Part shown: piece by piece, positions 1-5,723 of the stretch
Layout: each line of letters opens with the position of its first letter
Numbering within the stretch: the stretch's first letter is position 1
Source: Clostridium sp. SCN 57-10
GTDB lineage: Bacteria; Bacillota; Clostridia; Oscillospirales; Butyricicoccaceae
Assembly: GCA_001725215.1 (NCBI GenBank)
Contig: MEFT01000094.1
Coordinates: forward strand, 6,079 to 12,515
Length of the DNA stretch: 6,437 nucleotides
Direction of reading: 5' to 3'
Translations under genes and position numbers: made by a program
The notes under the pieces: generated by a model
Databases searched by the model: none
What the model was told of the DNA's origin: nothing
What the model saw: the letters and a program-made list of their open reading frames with translations, nothing else

Positions 1-62
1 GAGCCGCCGCCGAAGCCACCGAAGCCGCCACCGGAGCCGCCGAAGCCACCGCCAGAGCCGCC
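1..62 (-). repeat. Low-complexity Gly-Phe-Ser coding repeat at the TPM protein tail
   Basis: The codons read as near-repeats of GSGGGFGGF with GGC/GGT glycines broken by single Phe or Ser codons. On the plus strand this appears as recurring gccgccgaagccacc-like units. It is the glycine-rich tail typical of YgcG-like proteins and continues past the left edge, so its full length cannot be judged. Such DNA is prone to slippage. Confidence 0.8.
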
Positions 63-881
63 GTGCGGCGGATGGTGATCGTCGTGGTCATCCCACCGCT
101 CAAACGGGCGAGGGCGCGGGGGTCGCGGGTTATACGGGCTGCCCCAGCCGCCCCATCCCCAGCCGCCCCAACCGCCCCACCAGGGGCGGCGATAATGCGG
201 CCGCGCAATGCTTCGGAAGCCCGCAAGCACCGTAAAGAGCGCAATAAAAATGATAAGCGCAATGAGAATTCCGAACAGACGGCCGAACGGAGAAATGACA
301 TAATCCTGATCGGTATAATCCGGCTCAGGCTGATGCCCGCCGTTTGGCGCGCTCTGCGTGTCCGTCTTGCCGGGCGTGACCATGCCGTACAGATTCTCAA
401 GCTTGCCGTAAACCGCATCGAAGATGCTGCGCACGCCCGCATCATAGTCGCCGGCGGCGAAGTCTGTTTCGAGATAGTCGTAAAGCAGATCGCCCAGCGT
501 GCCGGAGGGCAGGTCGCGTTCAAGCCCTTTGCCGGTCAGCGCGTAATAGTTTTCTTCGCCGATGGCGAGCAGAATGAGCACGCCGTTGTTTTTGTCTGCC
601 GAGCCGATGCCCCATTTGTTAAACAGGGCGACGGCGTAATCGTCGATGTCCTCGCCGTCTAAAAACTCGACGGTGACAACGGCGATCTGCGCGCCCGTCT
701 CGTCAGACAGCGCGGTGTTTTTTTCGTTGATGTAATCCTCCGTATCGCCCGAAATCACATCCGCAAAGTCGCCGACAGAAGAATTCTGCGGCGGCTCGGG
801 CAGATTCACGGCGAGGGAGGGCAAGGCGACGAACGCCGCGATGAGCAGCGCACTGAGAAGGCGCATGGTTAGCTTTTTCAT
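1..881 (-). CDS. TPM-domain (YgcG-like) secreted/membrane protein, C-terminus cut by window edge
   Basis: I translated this open-ended frame by hand; 293 codons are present and it has no stop in the window. Residues 1-24 form a signal peptide (KK, then a hydrophobic stretch ending LPSLA). Residues about 36-165 match the TPM fold (TLP18.3/Psb32/MOLO-1 family), with the typical block GIGSADKNNGVLILLAI at 91-107 and a Y-Y-A-L-T-G-K-G-L segment at 112-120. A membrane segment lies at about 202-221 (LFGILIALIIFIALFTVLAG). After it come a Trp/Gly run (234-247), a Pro/Arg stretch, an Asp/His cluster (264-273) and a Gly/Phe/Ser tail (274 onward), as in many YgcG-type proteins. The TPM domain therefore faces outside and the tail is probably cytoplasmic (inference). 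The start ATG has GAGGG 6 nt upstream, overlapping the lemA-like stop codon, so translation is probably coupled. TPM domains have been linked to phosphatase activity and photosystem repair in plants; the bacterial role is unclear. Family call is firm, function is not. Confidence 0.88.
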   Translation of the reverse strand, partial: MKKLTMRLLSALLIAAFVALPSLAVNLPEPPQNSSVGDFADVISGDTEDYINEKNTALSDETGAQIAVVTVEFLDGEDIDDYAVALFNKWGIGSADKNNGVLILLAIGEENYYALTGKGLERDLPSGTLGDLLYDYLETDFAAGDYDAGVRSIFDAVYGKLENLYGMVTPGKTDTQSAPNGGHQPEPDYTDQDYVISPFGRLFGILIALIIFIALFTVLAGFRSIARPHYRRPWWGGWGGWGWGGWGSPYNPRPPRPRPFERWDDHDDHHPPHGGSGGGFGGSGGGFGGFGGG

Positions 882-890
882 AGGCAGCCC

Positions 891-1448
891 TCAGCGGAAG
901 AGCACGGCGGTGGGCACACCGCCGAGCGTACGGAACACCGTGGCGGGGAAGCCCGCCACCTTGCGGTTATACTCGCTCGCAAGCGTGTTGTACGGGTCGC
1001 GCGACATTTTGTCGTTGTTGCCCAGTACATTTTCACGCAGCGACTGACGGTAGCGCTCGTCGTCGGCGCTCAGCGCTTTCGCACCCAGCGCGTCGAACAG
1101 CCCCTGTACCGCCGCTGTTACCTTAAGGTTTGCGCTCTGGCGCGCGGCGATGCCGTCGGCCGCGCGCAAATCGGCAAGCGCCTCGGAAAGTGCGCGCACC
1201 GAGGCGTCTGACGGGTCGAGGTAGCGCCCCGCAACGGTCAGCAGATTGGCTGCGGCCGCGGCATTGTCGCTTAAATCGTTTGCGATGCAAAAGCTGCCCG
1301 TGCCGTCCTCACCCAGTTCATACGCCCGCTCGACGCGCGCATACAGCCGGTTGACCGACAGCACGCCGCCGAATGCGGAGGACAGCGCGATAAGCGCCGC
1401 CATGCAAAACGCCGCGAATTTCTCGTTACTCCAAACAGACCGCGACAT
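891..1448 (-). CDS. LemA family protein
   Basis: This is a 185-residue protein, the usual size for LemA proteins. One N-terminal hydrophobic segment (about residues 11-33) anchors it. It is followed by a predominantly helical, Ala-rich region, and the C-terminus carries the family signature: PYN at 152-154, EYN at 159-161, then a GFP at 166-168 and GGVP at 176-179. It lacks the long CPxR-like cytoplasmic extras some LemA proteins have, and its middle part is divergent, so I call it LemA-like rather than assigning a precise ortholog. The start ATG is preceded by AAAGGAGG with about 6 nt spacing. It lies 51 nt after the TelA gene and 9 nt before the TPM gene; LemA and TPM proteins are frequent neighbours in bacteria. 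LemA function is not established; an envelope-associated role is inferred from the topology. Confidence 0.85.
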   Translation of the reverse strand: MSRSVWSNEKFAAFCMAALIALSSAFGGVLSVNRLYARVERAYELGEDGTGSFCIANDLSDNAAAAANLLTVAGRYLDPSDASVRALSEALADLRAADGIAARQSANLKVTAAVQGLFDALGAKALSADDERYRQSLRENVLGNNDKMSRDPYNTLASEYNRKVAGFPATVFRTLGGVPTAVLFR

Positions 1449-1469
1449 GTCGTGCCTCCTTTCGAGACT

Positions 1470-1484
1470 GCCCGCGCAGCGGGC
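1470..1484 (-). other. Small GC-rich inverted repeat in the telA-lemA gap
   Basis: GCCCGC (1470-1475) and GCGGGC (1479-1484) pair perfectly around a 3-nt centre, giving a compact hairpin in the minus-strand mRNA. No U-run follows, so it is not an intrinsic terminator. It ends about 8 nt before the AAAGGAGG of the lemA-like gene and could be an intercistronic processing or stability element. The short stem could also occur by chance in GC-rich DNA. Confidence 0.4.
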
Positions 1485-1499
1485 AAACCAATGAGCTTC

Positions 1500-2630
1500 T
1501 TATCGTTTCACCTCGAGCAGCTTCTGCTTGAGCTCGCCTTCGATGCGACCCAACTCTGCCTGTGCTTCGCGGCGCTTCTGTGCGCCCTCTGCCTGAATGG
1601 CAAGCACCTCGTCGAGCGTCGAGATCAGCTGCTGATTCGTGTAGGTAAGCGTTTCGATGTCGACGATGCCTCGCTCGCTTTCTTTTGCGGTTTCGACGGT
1701 CGTCATTTTCAGCTTCTCGGCGTTTTTACGCAGCAGTTGGTTCGTCATGTCGGTGACCTCACGCTGCGCCTGCATCGCCTGCTGCGAATGCGCCAGACCG
1801 AGGGCGAGCACCATCTGCGACTTCCAGAGCGGAATGGTGTTGGTCAGCGTCGTCTGAATTTTCTCGGCCATCAGGCTGTCGTTGTTTTGCACCATGCGAA
1901 TCTGCGGCGCCATCTGCACGGAGATGACGCGCGTCAGCTCCAGATCGTGCAGCTTCTTTTCAAAGCGATTGCACATGGCCGCAAGGTCGTTTGCCGCCTG
2001 TGCGTCTTCGGGCAGGCCGCTCTGCTCGGCTTTCTGGATGAGCTCGGGCAGTCTGGTGGCGCGACCCTCTTCAAGCTTGCGCTTACCGGCAAGCAGATAC
2101 ATCGAAAGCTCTTTGAAGTTGGTCTGGTTTTTCTCATACATCTCGTCGAGCATAGCGATGTCTTTAAACAGCTGAACCTGATGCCCCTCAAGCGAGGAGG
2201 AAATTTTGTCTACGTTGGTTTCCGCCTTGGAATAGTTGGCCTGCAGCATGGCGATGCGGTTGCCCACCTTTTTGAACAGGCCGAACAGCCCGCGCTTTTC
2301 GTCCTCGTCGTCCACCGAAAAGCCCTTCAGCTCACCGACGAGGTTCGAAATCATGTCGCCCACCTCGCCGAGGTCTTTGGTGCGCACATTTTGCAGCGCC
2401 GCTTCAGAGAAGCTCGCCATTTTCTGCTGTGCACCCGCACCGAACTGCAGCACCATGTTCGTGTCGGTTACGTCGATCTTGTCGGCGAAATTGCGCACCA
2501 TATCAAGCTCTGCGGGGGTAAGACGCGCTTCCGCGTCGGCAAGCGGGGAGGTCTGCGGTGCTTTGGCGGGTGCGGACTGCTGGGAGAAGGGGTCAAATGT
2601 CAGCTCCAGGGCCGGTTCAAGCTCTTTCAT
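1500..2630 (-). CDS. Toxic anion resistance protein, TelA family
   Basis: This 376-residue soluble protein has the normal length for the TelA/YaaN family (PF05816). After a Pro/Ala/Ser-rich lead of about 35 residues comes a conserved family-like block: D-x-T-D-x-x-x-VLQFGAGAQQKMASFSE (residues about 52-75) followed by VRTKDLGEVGDMISNLVGELKGF (about 82-104). The rest is long helices with coiled-coil character, ending in a Glu/Lys/Arg-rich helix (about 345-376). There is no signal peptide or membrane segment, so it is cytoplasmic, perhaps bound to the membrane through its XpaC partner. The family name comes from tellurite resistance linked to some members; the molecular activity is not known. 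Its ATG overlaps the XpaC stop as ATGA and has a perfect AGGAGG 9 nt upstream, within the end of the XpaC gene. The same pairing occurs in Bacillus subtilis as xpaC-yaaN, which supports a shared function. Confidence 0.93.
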   Translation of the reverse strand: MKELEPALELTFDPFSQQSAPAKAPQTSPLADAEARLTPAELDMVRNFADKIDVTDTNMVLQFGAGAQQKMASFSEAALQNVRTKDLGEVGDMISNLVGELKGFSVDDEDEKRGLFGLFKKVGNRIAMLQANYSKAETNVDKISSSLEGHQVQLFKDIAMLDEMYEKNQTNFKELSMYLLAGKRKLEEGRATRLPELIQKAEQSGLPEDAQAANDLAAMCNRFEKKLHDLELTRVISVQMAPQIRMVQNNDSLMAEKIQTTLTNTIPLWKSQMVLALGLAHSQQAMQAQREVTDMTNQLLRKNAEKLKMTTVETAKESERGIVDIETLTYTNQQLISTLDEVLAIQAEGAQKRREAQAELGRIEGELKQKLLEVKR

Positions 2631-3316
2631 ATTGGTCTTCCTCCTGACTCATTCGGTTTTTGATCGGTAAGGCCCTCTCGGGCAAGCATGCCCTCAAGGA
2701 CGGTGATGTCGGTTGAAATATCCACGGCCTCGCCCGCGTAGAGCTGGCCGAGCTGCGCTTCAAACGCGTTTGCGGCGGTCGCCATCACCTGTTCGACGCG
2801 CGCCATCGCGCGGTCCACGTCGCCGCCGCGCACTCCCTGCTCCTCCATGTTCTCATACGAACGCGCCATTTTGACGATGGTGGGCAGATTATAGCTCACA
2901 AGGCGGCGGATTTGCGGCGCGGCTTGCGCGCGGGACGCCACATAGTCAAACATTTTGATGCACGCAGCCGAGCCGCGGCGTGCGTCGGCCACCAGCTGAG
3001 GCGCGCGGTCAATTTTGCCCGCGATGTCCTGCAGCTCGCGCACGAGCGACCGTCCGTCGCGCAGCAGCGCGTCGGCCGCGGCGTCGCCCGTATAAGATTC
3101 GATGCGCCGCACGGGAACCGCGATTTTCTGCTTGGGCAGCACGGCGCGCAGCACGAAAAACGCGGCGGCAGACAGAGAGCCGACCAGCAAAAAATGCCCG
3201 ATGCGGTAGAGGGGGAGCGCCAGCGCCCATAAAACCCACAGAGCGCCGACGGCGTAATAGGGCAGAACGGAGGGACGCTCGATCACGCGGGTTTCCGGTT
3301 CAAACTTCTTGTTCAT
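2627..3316 (-). CDS. XpaC family membrane protein (5-bromo-4-chloroindolyl phosphate hydrolysis family)
   Basis: The protein is 229 residues from the ATG at 3316; a GTG codon directly before it (3319) would add one residue. AAAGG lies 9 nt from the ATG and 6 nt from the GTG, so the choice is open and trivial. Two hydrophobic segments lie near the N-terminus (about residues 18-37 and 41-60), followed by a cytoplasmic helical domain. That domain has family-type features: LLRDGRSLVRELQDIAGKI, then a QIRRLVSYNLPTIVKMARSYENMEEQG block matching the common RxxxxYYLPTxxKLxxxYxxLexQ pattern, then AFEAQLGQLY and DISTDITVLEGMLAREGL at the end. The first Tyr of the usual YYLP is Ser here (SYNLP). The family name reflects X-phosphate hydrolysis on plates attributed to B. 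subtilis xpaC; no catalytic motif is evident and an enzymatic role is doubtful. The stop overlaps the TelA start by 4 nt, implying translational coupling. Confidence 0.88.
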   Translation of the reverse strand: MNKKFEPETRVIERPSVLPYYAVGALWVLWALALPLYRIGHFLLVGSLSAAAFFVLRAVLPKQKIAVPVRRIESYTGDAAADALLRDGRSLVRELQDIAGKIDRAPQLVADARRGSAACIKMFDYVASRAQAAPQIRRLVSYNLPTIVKMARSYENMEEQGVRGGDVDRAMARVEQVMATAANAFEAQLGQLYAGEAVDISTDITVLEGMLAREGLTDQKPNESGGRPI

Positions 3317-3333
3317 CACGCACCGCCTTTCTC

Positions 3334-3350
3334 GCGCGCGTCACGCGCGC
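3334..3350. repeat. 17-bp GC palindrome between proA and the XpaC gene
   Basis: GCGCGCGT, one central base, ACGCGCGC is a perfect odd palindrome inside the 51-nt gap. In minus-strand mRNA it could form a strong hairpin ending just before the AAAGG ribosome binding site of the XpaC gene. No U-tract follows on either strand, so it is not a standard terminator. It might be a processing or attenuation element separating the proBA part from the downstream cassette, or a protein site. Alternating CG DNA also favours Z-form geometry. Confidence 0.5.
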
Positions 3351-3367
3351 CGTGTTTGCCGCATAGG

Positions 3368-4612
3368 CTATCGGGTTTGCCCCGTGCCGTGCACCAGATA
3401 TTTGTAAGAGCAGATTTCGCGCAGTCCCATCGGGCCGCGCGCATGCATTTTCTGCGTGGAAATGCCGATCTCGGCGCCGAAGCCAAATTCCTCGCCGTCG
3501 GTAAAGCGGGTCGAGGCGTTGTGGTAAACGGCGGCGCTGTCTACCTCGCGCAGAAAGCGCGCGGCGTTTGCGTCGTCCCGCGTCGCGATGCTTTCGCTGT
3601 GATGCGTCGAGTAGCGGCGGATGTGGTCGAGCGCGGCGTCAAGATCGTCGACGACGCGCACCGCGAGGATGTAGTCGTTATATTCGGTTTCCCAGTCGGT
3701 CTCCGTCGCCTCCGCCATATCGGGCACGAGGGCGCGTGCCTGTGCGCAGCCGCGCAGCTCAACGCCCGCGCCGCGCAGCGCCTGTGCCGCCTGCGGCAAA
3801 AACTCCGGCGCGATACCGGCGTGGACAAGCAGCGTTTCTGCGGCATTACACACCGAAGGGCGCTGCGCCTTGGCATTTACGATGATAGAGGTCGCCATGG
3901 CAAGGTCGGCACTTTGGTCGACGAACACATGGCAGTTGCCCGAGCCTGTTTCGATGACGGGCACCGACGCCTGCTCGATGACGGCACGGATAAGCCCGGC
4001 GCCGCCGCGGGGGATGAGTACGTCGATCAGGCCGCGCAGGCGCATGAACGCCGCCGCCGTCTCGCGCGACGTATCATGCAGCACGGTGATGCACGCCTCG
4101 GGCAGCCCCGCTTTGCGCAGCGCGCCGCGCATGACGGCCTCAAGCGCGATGTTCGAGTGAATTGTTTCTTTGCCGCCGCGCAGGAAGGCTGCGCTGCCTG
4201 CCTTCAGGCAGAGCACCGCCGCGTCTACCGTGACGTTGGGCCGCGCTTCGTAAATGATGCCGATGACGCCGAGCGGCACGCGCACGCGCTCGACCGCAAG
4301 GCCGTTATGCAGCGTCCAGCGCTCTGTTACCTCGCCGATCGGGTCGGGCAGGCGCTCGACTTTGCGCACGGCGTTCGCAATGGCGGTAAGCCGCTCGGGC
4401 GTAAGCGCCAGGCGGTCGAGCATGGCGGTTGAGGTGCCGTTTTCGCGCGCTTGCGCCACGTCGCGCGCATTTGCCTCCAGAATGGGGGCGGCGTGTTCCA
4501 AAAGTGCGTCCGCAATGGCGCACAGCGCGGCGTTTTTGGTTTCGCTATCAGCGTACGCCAGCAGGCGCGCCGCTTCTTTCGCCTCGCTGCCGAGGCGTTC
4601 CAGTTCACTCAT
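3368..4612 (-). CDS. proA: Glutamate-5-semialdehyde dehydrogenase (gamma-glutamyl phosphate reductase)
   Basis: ProA reduces gamma-glutamyl phosphate with NADPH to glutamate-5-semialdehyde, which cyclises to the proline precursor pyrroline-5-carboxylate; it is the second step of proline synthesis, in the cytoplasm. The 414-residue length is standard. Family blocks seen are GVIGIIYEARPNVTVDAA (115-132), LKAGSAAFLRGGKE (136-149), LIPRGGAGLI (199-208), the ETGSGNCHVFVD loop (221-232), the catalytic cysteine C255 in QRPSVCNAAETLL, and the C-terminal FGFGAEIGISTQKMHARGPMG region. The frame is open upstream to 4720, but that part is shadow sequence of proB. I chose 4612 because ATG there has GGAG 7 nt upstream and overlaps the proB stop by 8 nt (ATGAGTGA), a classic coupled junction. 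No proC is in the window, so the last step must be encoded elsewhere. All key residues look intact. Confidence 0.98.
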   Translation of the reverse strand: MSELERLGSEAKEAARLLAYADSETKNAALCAIADALLEHAAPILEANARDVAQARENGTSTAMLDRLALTPERLTAIANAVRKVERLPDPIGEVTERWTLHNGLAVERVRVPLGVIGIIYEARPNVTVDAAVLCLKAGSAAFLRGGKETIHSNIALEAVMRGALRKAGLPEACITVLHDTSRETAAAFMRLRGLIDVLIPRGGAGLIRAVIEQASVPVIETGSGNCHVFVDQSADLAMATSIIVNAKAQRPSVCNAAETLLVHAGIAPEFLPQAAQALRGAGVELRGCAQARALVPDMAEATETDWETEYNDYILAVRVVDDLDAALDHIRRYSTHHSESIATRDDANAARFLREVDSAAVYHNASTRFTDGEEFGFGAEIGISTQKMHARGPMGLREICSYKYLVHGTGQTR

Positions 4613-5402
4613 TGGTATTCTCCGTTTCAAAAATCGTGCCGACGGGCGTGCCGTCGAGCAGGTCGTAGAGGTTCTCCGCGCGGTCGCTGTTGACGATGGC
4701 CATGACGCAGCCCGCCGCACGCGCGATGCGTGCCGCCTGGAGCTTGGTCGTCATGCCGCCCGTGCCGTGTTCAGAGCCCGCGCCGCCCGCCAGCGCCTCG
4801 ATGTCGGGCGTAATGTCGGCAACGCGCGGAATAAGGCGCGCGTTGGGGTCTTCGTTGGGGTTTGCCGTGTAAAGGCCGTCAATGTCGCTCATGAGCACGA
4901 GCCCGTCGGCCCCCGTGATTTCGGCGACGAGCGCCGAAAGCGTATCGTTGTCGCCAAACTCGATCTCTTCGGTCGATACGGTGTCGTTTTCATTGACGAT
5001 GGGAATTGCACCGAGACAAAGCAGGCTTTCAAACGTATTACGCGCGTTTTCGCGGCGTTTTGCGTCTTCCACCACGTCGCGCGTCAGCAGTACCTGCGCC
5101 GTTTTGTGGTGGTATTCGGTGAAGTATTTATCGTAAATATACATCAGCTCACACTGGCCGACGGCGGCCGCCGCCTGCTTTTCCGGTATGGTTGATGGTC
5201 GGCACGCCAGCCCGAGCTTGGCTGTGCCCACGGCGATGGCGCCGGAGGAGACGAGAACCACCTCGACGCCGGAATTTTTGATGTCTGAAATTACTTTGCA
5301 CAGCCGCTCGACGCGCCGGATGTTGATCATTCCAGTGCGGTAGGTGAGCGACGAGCTGCCGACCTTGACGACAAGGCGGCGGACATGCCTGAATTCGTTC
5401 AT
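4605..5402 (-). CDS. proB: Glutamate 5-kinase, short form without PUA domain
   Basis: ProB phosphorylates glutamate with ATP to gamma-glutamyl phosphate, the committed and usually proline-inhibited step of proline synthesis. The protein is 265 residues and covers only the amino acid kinase domain; the C-terminal PUA domain of the roughly 370-residue E. coli type is absent, as in many Clostridia and Streptococci. Motifs seen: VVKVGSSSLT with K13 near the N-terminus, VLVSSGAIAVG (49-59), IPIVNENDTVS (133-143), FGDNDTLSALVA (149-160), LMSDIDGLYTANP (170-182) and GTGGMTTKLQAA with K220 (213-224). The stop codon lies beyond the proA start, so the two are translationally coupled, in keeping with ProA using an unstable intermediate made by ProB. 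The ATG has AGGAG 8 nt upstream. It is the first gene of the leftward operon, driven by the promoter at 5475-5503. Confidence 0.98.
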   Translation of the reverse strand: MNEFRHVRRLVVKVGSSSLTYRTGMINIRRVERLCKVISDIKNSGVEVVLVSSGAIAVGTAKLGLACRPSTIPEKQAAAAVGQCELMYIYDKYFTEYHHKTAQVLLTRDVVEDAKRRENARNTFESLLCLGAIPIVNENDTVSTEEIEFGDNDTLSALVAEITGADGLVLMSDIDGLYTANPNEDPNARLIPRVADITPDIEALAGGAGSEHGTGGMTTKLQAARIARAAGCVMAIVNSDRAENLYDLLDGTPVGTIFETENTNE

Positions 5403-5420
5403 GTGCCATTCTCCTGTTTT

Positions 5421-5436
5421 CCGGGCAGCTGCCCGG
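5421..5436. repeat. 16-bp perfect palindrome in the proB leader
   Basis: CCGGGCAGCTGCCCGG reads the same on both strands. In the proB mRNA it can fold as a 6-bp GC stem (CCGGGC/GCCCGG) with an AGCU loop, ending 5 nt before the AGGAG of proB. It is followed by AAAAC on the mRNA and not by a U-run, so it is not an intrinsic terminator. It could be a leader hairpin affecting ribosome access or mRNA stability, or a dimeric protein binding site downstream of the transcription start. Confidence 0.65.
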
Positions 5437-5446
5437 CAAATTGCGC

Positions 5447-5497
5447 ATACGCGGTAGGCGTAGTGTTACAATTTATCATAGCATAATTACCGCGTAT
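5447..5497. repeat. 10-bp inverted repeat straddling the proB -10 box
   Basis: ATACGCGGTA (5447-5456) and its exact inverse TACCGCGTAT (5488-5497) stand 41 bp apart start to start, close to four DNA turns, so both arms face the same side of the helix. The right arm touches the -35 box inside the promoter spacer and the left arm lies just past the predicted transcription start. The arrangement fits a repressor operator pair. No known regulator consensus was recognised. Confidence 0.5.
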
Positions 5498-5503
5498 TTT
5501 CAA
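5475..5503 (-). promoter_or_regulatory. proB (leftward operon) promoter, sigma-70/SigA type
   Basis: Read on the minus strand, TTGAAA (5503-5498) is a 5/6 match to the -35 consensus and TATGAT (5480-5475) a 5/6 match to the -10, separated by exactly 17 bp. A TG one base upstream of the -10 makes it an extended -10 element. The predicted transcript would start near 5468 and have a leader of about 66 nt before the proB ATG. This is too short for a T-box leader. Confidence 0.8.
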
Positions 5504-5517
5504 ACGGAATTGCGTCT

Positions 5518-5529
5518 ATGTGCGCACAT
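5518..5529. repeat. 12-bp palindrome upstream of the proB promoter
   Basis: ATGTGCGCACAT is perfectly palindromic and lies 14 bp upstream of the proB -35 box, between the two divergent promoters. Position and symmetry suit a dimeric transcription factor acting on proB. It is short enough that chance cannot be excluded. Confidence 0.4.
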
Positions 5530-5546
5530 TTCGCAGTTTTTGCGCC

Positions 5547-5565
5547 CATGCCGCTTTCATGCCGC
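5547..5565. repeat. Tandem 8-bp direct repeat CATGCCGC
   Basis: CATGCCGC occurs at 5547-5554 and again at 5558-5565, separated by TTT. The 11-bp period is one helical turn, which would place two identical sites on one DNA face. It lies in the middle of the divergent region. No known regulator is assigned. Confidence 0.35.
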
Positions 5566-5690
5566 ACAACAGGGCTGTCTGGACACGGCAAAAAAGGCAA
5601 TTTCCGAAAAATTTACGTTTGATTGTGCATATTCACTTGAAATTTCGTTTATCTTAAGCACATTCATGCAAGATTTACACAGGATAGGTC

Positions 5691-5719
5691 TTGACTTTTC
5701 CCCAGTGCGGCGATAAGAT
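5691..5719 (+). promoter_or_regulatory. gdhA promoter, sigma-70/SigA type
   Basis: TTGACT (5691-5696) matches the -35 consensus at 5 of 6 bases, and TAAGAT (5714-5719) matches the -10 at 4 of 6 with the key first TA and last T kept. The spacer is exactly 17 bp. Transcription would start near 5726, giving a leader of about 66 nt. Much of the -10 lies in TAAGATAAA (5714-5722), whose exact inverse TTTATCTTA is at 5648-5656. Confidence 0.7.
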
Positions 5720-5723
5720 AAAG

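Noticed and set aside
63..662. Plus-strand open frame opposite the TPM gene
   Set aside because: The opposite strand carries a complete signal peptide, TPM domain and membrane helix in one frame with a good ribosome binding site; the plus frame has none of these.
1452..2663. Long plus-strand open frame of 403 codons
   Set aside because: It lies exactly antisense to the TelA gene, has no ribosome binding site, and its His/Arg/Leu-rich translation matches no family; it is a GC-driven mirror of a real gene.
3317..3367. Intrinsic terminator after proA
   Set aside because: The palindrome there is strong, but no U-run follows it on the minus-strand transcript.
3356..4432. Plus-strand open frame of 358 codons opposite proA, and the 4254-5195 frame opposite proA/proB
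   Set aside because: Both are antisense to well-conserved enzymes and have Arg/Ala/His-rich low-information translations, typical of shadow frames in GC-rich DNA.
4613..4720. Longer proA start at 4720
   Set aside because: The extra 36 residues are Ser/Thr/Arg-rich shadow sequence of the proB end; the ATG at 4612 has a proper ribosome binding site and begins the normal ProA N-terminus.
5403..5470. T-box riboswitch for proBA
   Set aside because: An ACCGCG string occurs in the proB leader, recalling the T-box core, but the GGTGGN part is missing, the leader is only about 66 nt, and no terminator follows.
5441..5716. Plus-strand 91-codon frame and the minus frames at 5557-5757 and 5675-6256
   Set aside because: The first two have no ribosome binding site and overlap promoter elements; the third is antisense to gdhA. 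None resembles a known family.
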